NCBI GenBank assembly: GCA_021785235.1
Contig: JAJYGB010000606.1
Coordinates: 1 to 9,880 of the forward strand
Length of the DNA: 9,880 bases
Direction: 5' to 3'
Source: Bacteroidota bacterium
Lineage (GTDB): Bacteria; Bacteroidota; Kryptoniia; Kryptoniales; JAKASW01
This document shows, piece after piece, positions 7,151 through 9,880 of this stretch. A program made the translations under genes and the position numbers. The notes below the pieces were generated by a model. The model saw nothing but the letters and a program-made list of their open reading frames with translations, was not told where the DNA came from and did no database searches. Position 1 is the first letter of the stretch. The number at the start of each line of letters is the position of its first letter.

Positions 7151-9274
7151 TTACTGAACGGTGTTCACCAGGGTGTTCAACAGTGTGTTGCTCGTGGTGA
7201 TAACTTGAGCGTTCGCCTGGAACCCGCGTTCTGCGACGATCATGTTTGAGAGTTCCGTCGCAAGATCCACGTTGGATTGTTCCAATGAACCGCTGACAAC
7301 CTGGGTGGGTATTGCGCTTCCGGCCTCTCCGATTATCGGGTTACCTGTGCTCGCCGAAGCTGTATACAGATTGTTGCCGACGTTAAGGAGACCGCCGGGA
7401 TTGTCGAAAGTCGCGAGCATCACCTGACCAAGGGTACGCGTCGTACCGTTGGAGAATTCGCCGACAATGTTTCCGTTTTCATCGATCGACTCGCTGTTCA
7501 GCACTCCGAGGCCGTACCCATCCTGCTGCCCGGAGACGGTAGTCGATGCGCCGCTCATCTGAGTAAGACCCGCGAAATCGCCGGAGCTGCCCGCATCGAG
7601 CTTCATGCTTATGAGATTCGCGCTGAGGTTCGATGAGTTTCCGACGGGGCGCGGATTGATCTGGAGAGTAGTCGAGCCGTCATCGAACGTGAATGTGTTC
7701 AAAGAACCGTCATTGTTGAAGACCGCAGTCCCGGAACCGCCGCCGCTTATTACTGCCGGCTGATCCACGGATGCCTTCCAAGTCCATGTGTTCGGACGAG
7801 TTACATCGCGTGTGAACAGCAGCGTCACGTTGTATTGGTTGCCCAAAGAGTCATAGACGGTTGTCGATATACTTTGTTGAGCGTCGGTTGCCGCCTGTGT
7901 CTGGGTCCAGTCGCCGGGATTGGCGCTGAATACGCCGTTGAATTTCGCGGTCGCAGTCGTTCCGTCGGTGACGTCCACGTTTGAAATCGAATGCGCCGTG
8001 CCGCCGTCGGCATTTATAGTCAGGGCACCGGTATCGGCGTTTATCGTCGTGCCTGTCTGGTTTGATATGCCGAAAGCCGACGTCACACTTTTTGCCAGAT
8101 CACCGTAAGTGGTTTGGGTCCCGTTGACCTGGAGGACACCCTGCGTAACGGCAGAGCCGTCCACTTCTCCGTTGATGTTGATCTGATCGTTATTCGCGAT
8201 ACCCAGTCCCACTCCGCTGCCATTGCGCAGATTGACAAGAAGATCAGACGCGGTGGCGACATGAGAGAACTCCTGCGTAGCTATGGATCCTCCGTTCGCC
8301 GCGAGTGTTACCGGGCTTGTCGCTTCCATGGCAGACTGCAACACCGGGTTAGTGCTGGTTATCTGAAGCGAATGCGTAGCCGTGTCCTTATTCACGAAAC
8401 TGATGGAGCCGGTGGCCGAATTGATCGCGGCGGTAACCGGCGAAGATCCGCTGAATTGCTGGTTAAGGCTGTAGTTAATTTCATTCACCAGGTCCTGCAG
8501 TGTGTGGAAATCGCCTTTCCCTGTCCCCGAGTCGGTTGTGACATAAGTGTAAGTAGATGCCTGGCCGTCAATTGTCATGGACAAAGTGGTTGAGTCCGGT
8601 ACCATACCCGTTACTACATGGTTGTTCCCACCGCCGCTGTCCGCGGCCAGAAGGCCTTCAATGTCTGTCTGGCCGTTATCGATCGCGTATACCGAGTTGG
8701 ACTGCATTATTGTTCCCAGCGGCGTCTGTGAAGAGTCGAGATTCCCCGTAAGTTTTATGTAAGTAGATGCTTTGGCCGGAGACTTCTGACCGTACGGAAT
8801 CGTGATGTCGGAGACAGCGGAACCGACGGGTAAATTACCCTGAGAGTCGGCAGTCTTTCCCTGGACGATGGCTCCCGTTCCGGGATCCATCAGGCGCCCC
8901 TGCGCGTCGAATTGAAATGCGCCTGCGCGGGTGTAGTACTGAGTCCCGTTTAGATTAACGATGAAGAATCCCTGTCCCTGCAGGGCAAGATCGGTATTCT
9001 GGCCGGTCGTCTCGAGATTTCCCTGAGTCATCTGTGTATCGATCGACTGGACCGACACGCCGAGCCCGATCTGGATCGGATTGGTTCCACCGCTGAGAGC
9101 GGTCGCTCCCGTTGCATTGCGCAGGATCTGTTCAAATGCCTGGCCGAGTGTCACGCTGCTCGATTTGAAACCGATCGTATCTACGTTAGCGATGTTGTTG
9201 GCAATGGTATCCATCAAGGTCTGGTGACTGTTCAGACCCGAGATGGCAGAAGTTAGGGATGCACTGAATGGCAT
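7151..9274 (-). CDS. flgE: FlgE, flagellar hook protein (enlarged, 707 residues)
   Basis: FlgE is exported through the type III gate and polymerises under the FlgD cap into the hook, the universal joint between rod and filament. The ends are canonical: N-terminal D0 with LTSAISGLNSHQTLMDTIAN and NVDTIGFKSS (residues 7-40), the FlgE/F/G stretch with DLALQGQGFFIV and YYTRAGAFQFDAQGRL (95-128), and the C-terminal AERGFQANAQVITTSNTLL (681-699). A central D2-type segment (ISTTVYDSLGNQYNVTLLFT, 469-488) and the DENGNIVGEFSNGTTR turn (598-613) are also typical. The length is well above the roughly 400 residues of enteric FlgE. The excess lies mostly between about 200 and 465, as surface-domain inserts rich in Thr, Ser, Asn and Gly. 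No Cys is present. The ATG at 9274 has the best ribosome site of the window (AGGAGGG, 7-nt spacing). The gene sits between a hairpin-rich leader and a terminator. Confidence 0.97.
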   Translation of the reverse strand: MPFSASLTSAISGLNSHQTLMDTIANNIANVDTIGFKSSSVTLGQAFEQILRNATGATALSGGTNPIQIGLGVSVQSIDTQMTQGNLETTGQNTDLALQGQGFFIVNLNGTQYYTRAGAFQFDAQGRLMDPGTGAIVQGKTADSQGNLPVGSAVSDITIPYGQKSPAKASTYIKLTGNLDSSQTPLGTIMQSNSVYAIDNGQTDIEGLLAADSGGGNNHVVTGMVPDSTTLSMTIDGQASTYTYVTTDSGTGKGDFHTLQDLVNEINYSLNQQFSGSSPVTAAINSATGSISFVNKDTATHSLQITSTNPVLQSAMEATSPVTLAANGGSIATQEFSHVATASDLLVNLRNGSGVGLGIANNDQININGEVDGSAVTQGVLQVNGTQTTYGDLAKSVTSAFGISNQTGTTINADTGALTINADGGTAHSISNVDVTDGTTATAKFNGVFSANPGDWTQTQAATDAQQSISTTVYDSLGNQYNVTLLFTRDVTRPNTWTWKASVDQPAVISGGGSGTAVFNNDGSLNTFTFDDGSTTLQINPRPVGNSSNLSANLISMKLDAGSSGDFAGLTQMSGASTTVSGQQDGYGLGVLNSESIDENGNIVGEFSNGTTRTLGQVMLATFDNPGGLLNVGNNLYTASASTGNPIIGEAGSAIPTQVVSGSLEQSNVDLATELSNMIVAERGFQANAQVITTSNTLLNTLVNTVQ

Positions 9275-9281
9275 TTTGTAA

Positions 9282-9288
9282 CCCTCCT
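9282..9288 (-). promoter_or_regulatory. Strong Shine-Dalgarno of flgE
   Basis: AGGAGGG lies 7 nt before the flgE ATG and fixes that start. It is a near-perfect anti-16S match and stronger than those of the coupled genes downstream, which fits the need for many hook subunits. Confidence 0.85.
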
Positions 9289-9299
9289 ATTTTTGTTTA

Positions 9300-9366
9300 G
9301 GCGCGTCAGTCAGTCGGCGCCATTAGAGGGGCCTCCCCGGATCCCGAATCGCGGGACCAGGGGGCC
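9300..9366 (-). promoter_or_regulatory. Two hairpins in the leader between the TIGR02530-type gene and flgE
   Basis: The 100-nt gap 9275-9374 contains two inverted repeats. The larger (9330-9366) pairs GGCC-T-CC with GG-G-GGCC and, inside, GG-A-TCCCG with CGGGA-CC around a 5-nt loop, giving a GC-rich stem. The smaller (9300-9321) pairs GGCGC with GCGCC around a 12-nt loop. Neither is followed by a T run on the minus strand, so they do not look like ordinary intrinsic terminators. They may block 3' decay or mark a processing site so that flgE mRNA is handled separately. I see no convincing sigma-70, sigma-28 or sigma-54 promoter in the gap. Confidence 0.6.
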
Positions 9367-9374
9367 AGCCCGAG

Positions 9375-9764
9375 TTATTGTTTGTTAATTAATACCGCAC
9401 TGTCTATGTTCGTGAAAACATTTTGGTTCAGTTTGTCACCGTCAACTGCCGTGACCACTGTGCGGTTCTTGACGTTGACGATGTATGCAACATCCTTCAT
9501 GATGATGAGAGAATCGCGGGAGCCTTTTTGACCTGCCTGGTCAACCGCGTCCGAAAGCTGCTTAATGTCCTCGTTGGAAAGCTGGATGTTACGCGATTCC
9601 AACCTTGTCTGCGCATGATGGGAGAATTTGAGGCCGTCGAGCTCCCCCCTGAGGACTTCGTCAAACGACTTCCCCTGCGGAGTTGAGATTTGAGGCGAAG
9701 GCTTGATCCCATCAACGCCTCCGATCGGGACAAATGGAACTTTTACGCCGTCAACTTCATGCAT
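9375..9764 (-). CDS. Conserved flagellar-operon protein, TIGR02530 / Flagellar_put (PF12611) type, function unknown
   Basis: This 129-residue soluble protein matches from memory the small family annotated only as 'flagellar operon protein', which typically lies between flgD and flgE, as here. The variable N-terminal part (1-45) is rich in Pro and Gly. The conserved C-terminal half runs from LKFSHHAQTRLESRNIQLS (45-63) through an acidic helix (DIKQLSDAVDQAGQKG) to DSLIIMKDVAYIVNVKNRTV (84-103) and a VVTAVD end strand. No signal peptide or membrane helix is seen. I chose the ATG at 9764, 2 nt after the flgD stop. A TTG at 9770 in the same frame (overlapping the flgD TGA by 4 nt, with an AGGA about 12 nt upstream) would add two residues. 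The role is unknown; position suggests a part in hook or hook-cap assembly or export. Confidence 0.9.
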   Translation of the reverse strand: MHEVDGVKVPFVPIGGVDGIKPSPQISTPQGKSFDEVLRGELDGLKFSHHAQTRLESRNIQLSNEDIKQLSDAVDQAGQKGSRDSLIIMKDVAYIVNVKNRTVVTAVDGDKLNQNVFTNIDSAVLINKQ

Positions 9765-9766
9765 GA

Positions 9767-9880
9767 TCAACTACCGTATATTTCCTGAACGTCCGAGAAG
9801 TTGACCTCCGTGCCGTTCACCAACAGCGTAGCACCGCTTGAGCTGAACTTCACTCCCTGCACGGTGCCGAGGATGTACTG
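9767..9880 (-). CDS. flgD: FlgD, hook-cap protein (C-terminal end only)
   Basis: Only the last 37 codons and a TGA stop are present; the gene continues past the high-coordinate edge. The product reads as a beta-rich tail with GTVQGVKFSSSGATLLVNGT followed by EVNFSDVQEIYGS. This matches the usual C-terminus of FlgD, in which a GxVxGVxF strand is followed by a VNGxEVxxSDVxEI strand. FlgD is the scaffold at the tip of the growing hook on which FlgE polymerises, and the gene usually precedes flgE with or without the TIGR02530-type gene between. The short length keeps this call below certainty, but context strongly supports it. Confidence 0.85.
   Translation of the reverse strand, partial: QYILGTVQGVKFSSSGATLLVNGTEVNFSDVQEIYGS

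Noticed and set aside
9330..9366. The large hairpin after the TIGR02530-type gene as an intrinsic terminator.
   Set aside because: The stem is strong but is followed by TCTAATGG rather than a T run on the transcribed strand, so it is listed only as a leader hairpin.
9300..9374. A possible sigma-54 promoter (TGGC/GG elements) in the flgE leader.
   Set aside because: No GG-N10-GC pair with the required TGGCAC/TTGC context could be found on the minus strand.
1..9880. tRNA, rRNA, CRISPR, insertion sequence or prophage signals.
   Set aside because: None seen: the window is almost fully occupied by collinear flagellar genes without frameshifts or foreign inserts.

Overview
The window is one unbroken stretch of a flagellar biosynthesis operon, all on the minus strand. 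Transcription runs from high to low coordinates. In order it holds: the 3' end of flgD (hook cap), a small conserved flagellar-operon gene of unknown function (TIGR02530/Flagellar_put type), flgE (hook), flbD/swrD, a 253-nt spacer without a convincing gene, then fliL, fliM, fliN, fliO, fliP, fliQ, fliR, flhB and the first 487 codons of flhA, which runs off the low-coordinate edge. Twelve complete protein genes and two edge-truncated ones fill almost all of the DNA.

The gene order flgD - TIGR02530 - flgE - flbD - (motAB in some groups) - fliL - fliM - fliN/Y - fliO - fliP - fliQ - fliR - flhB - flhA is shared by many phyla, for example Bacillus-type fla/che operons and spirochaetes. It therefore does not fix the taxon. 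Moderate GC (about half, estimated by eye) and the general look of the proteins would suit an environmental diderm lineage such as the FCB/Ignavibacteria-like groups, but this is a weak inference. A short FliN with one SpoA domain, rather than a long FliY with CheC-like domains, argues mildly against a typical Bacillus.

The genes work together as follows. FlhA, FlhB, FliP, FliQ, FliR and FliO build the flagellar type III export gate. FliM and FliN form the C-ring that exports cargo and switches rotation. FliL supports the stator. FlgD caps the growing hook and FlgE is the hook subunit. From fliL to flhA the genes are separated by 9 nt or less or overlap by 1-4 nt, the usual sign of translational coupling. 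The hook gene is set apart: about 100 nt of hairpin-rich leader with a strong Shine-Dalgarno lies before it, and a well-formed intrinsic terminator lies just after it, directly ahead of the flbD ribosome binding site.

I found no undescribed defence, mobile or biosynthetic system. The points most worth a second look are the intra-operon terminator after flgE, the hairpins before it, the enlarged FlgE with an apparent internal repeat, and the spacer with an 18-bp-period direct repeat between flbD and fliL.
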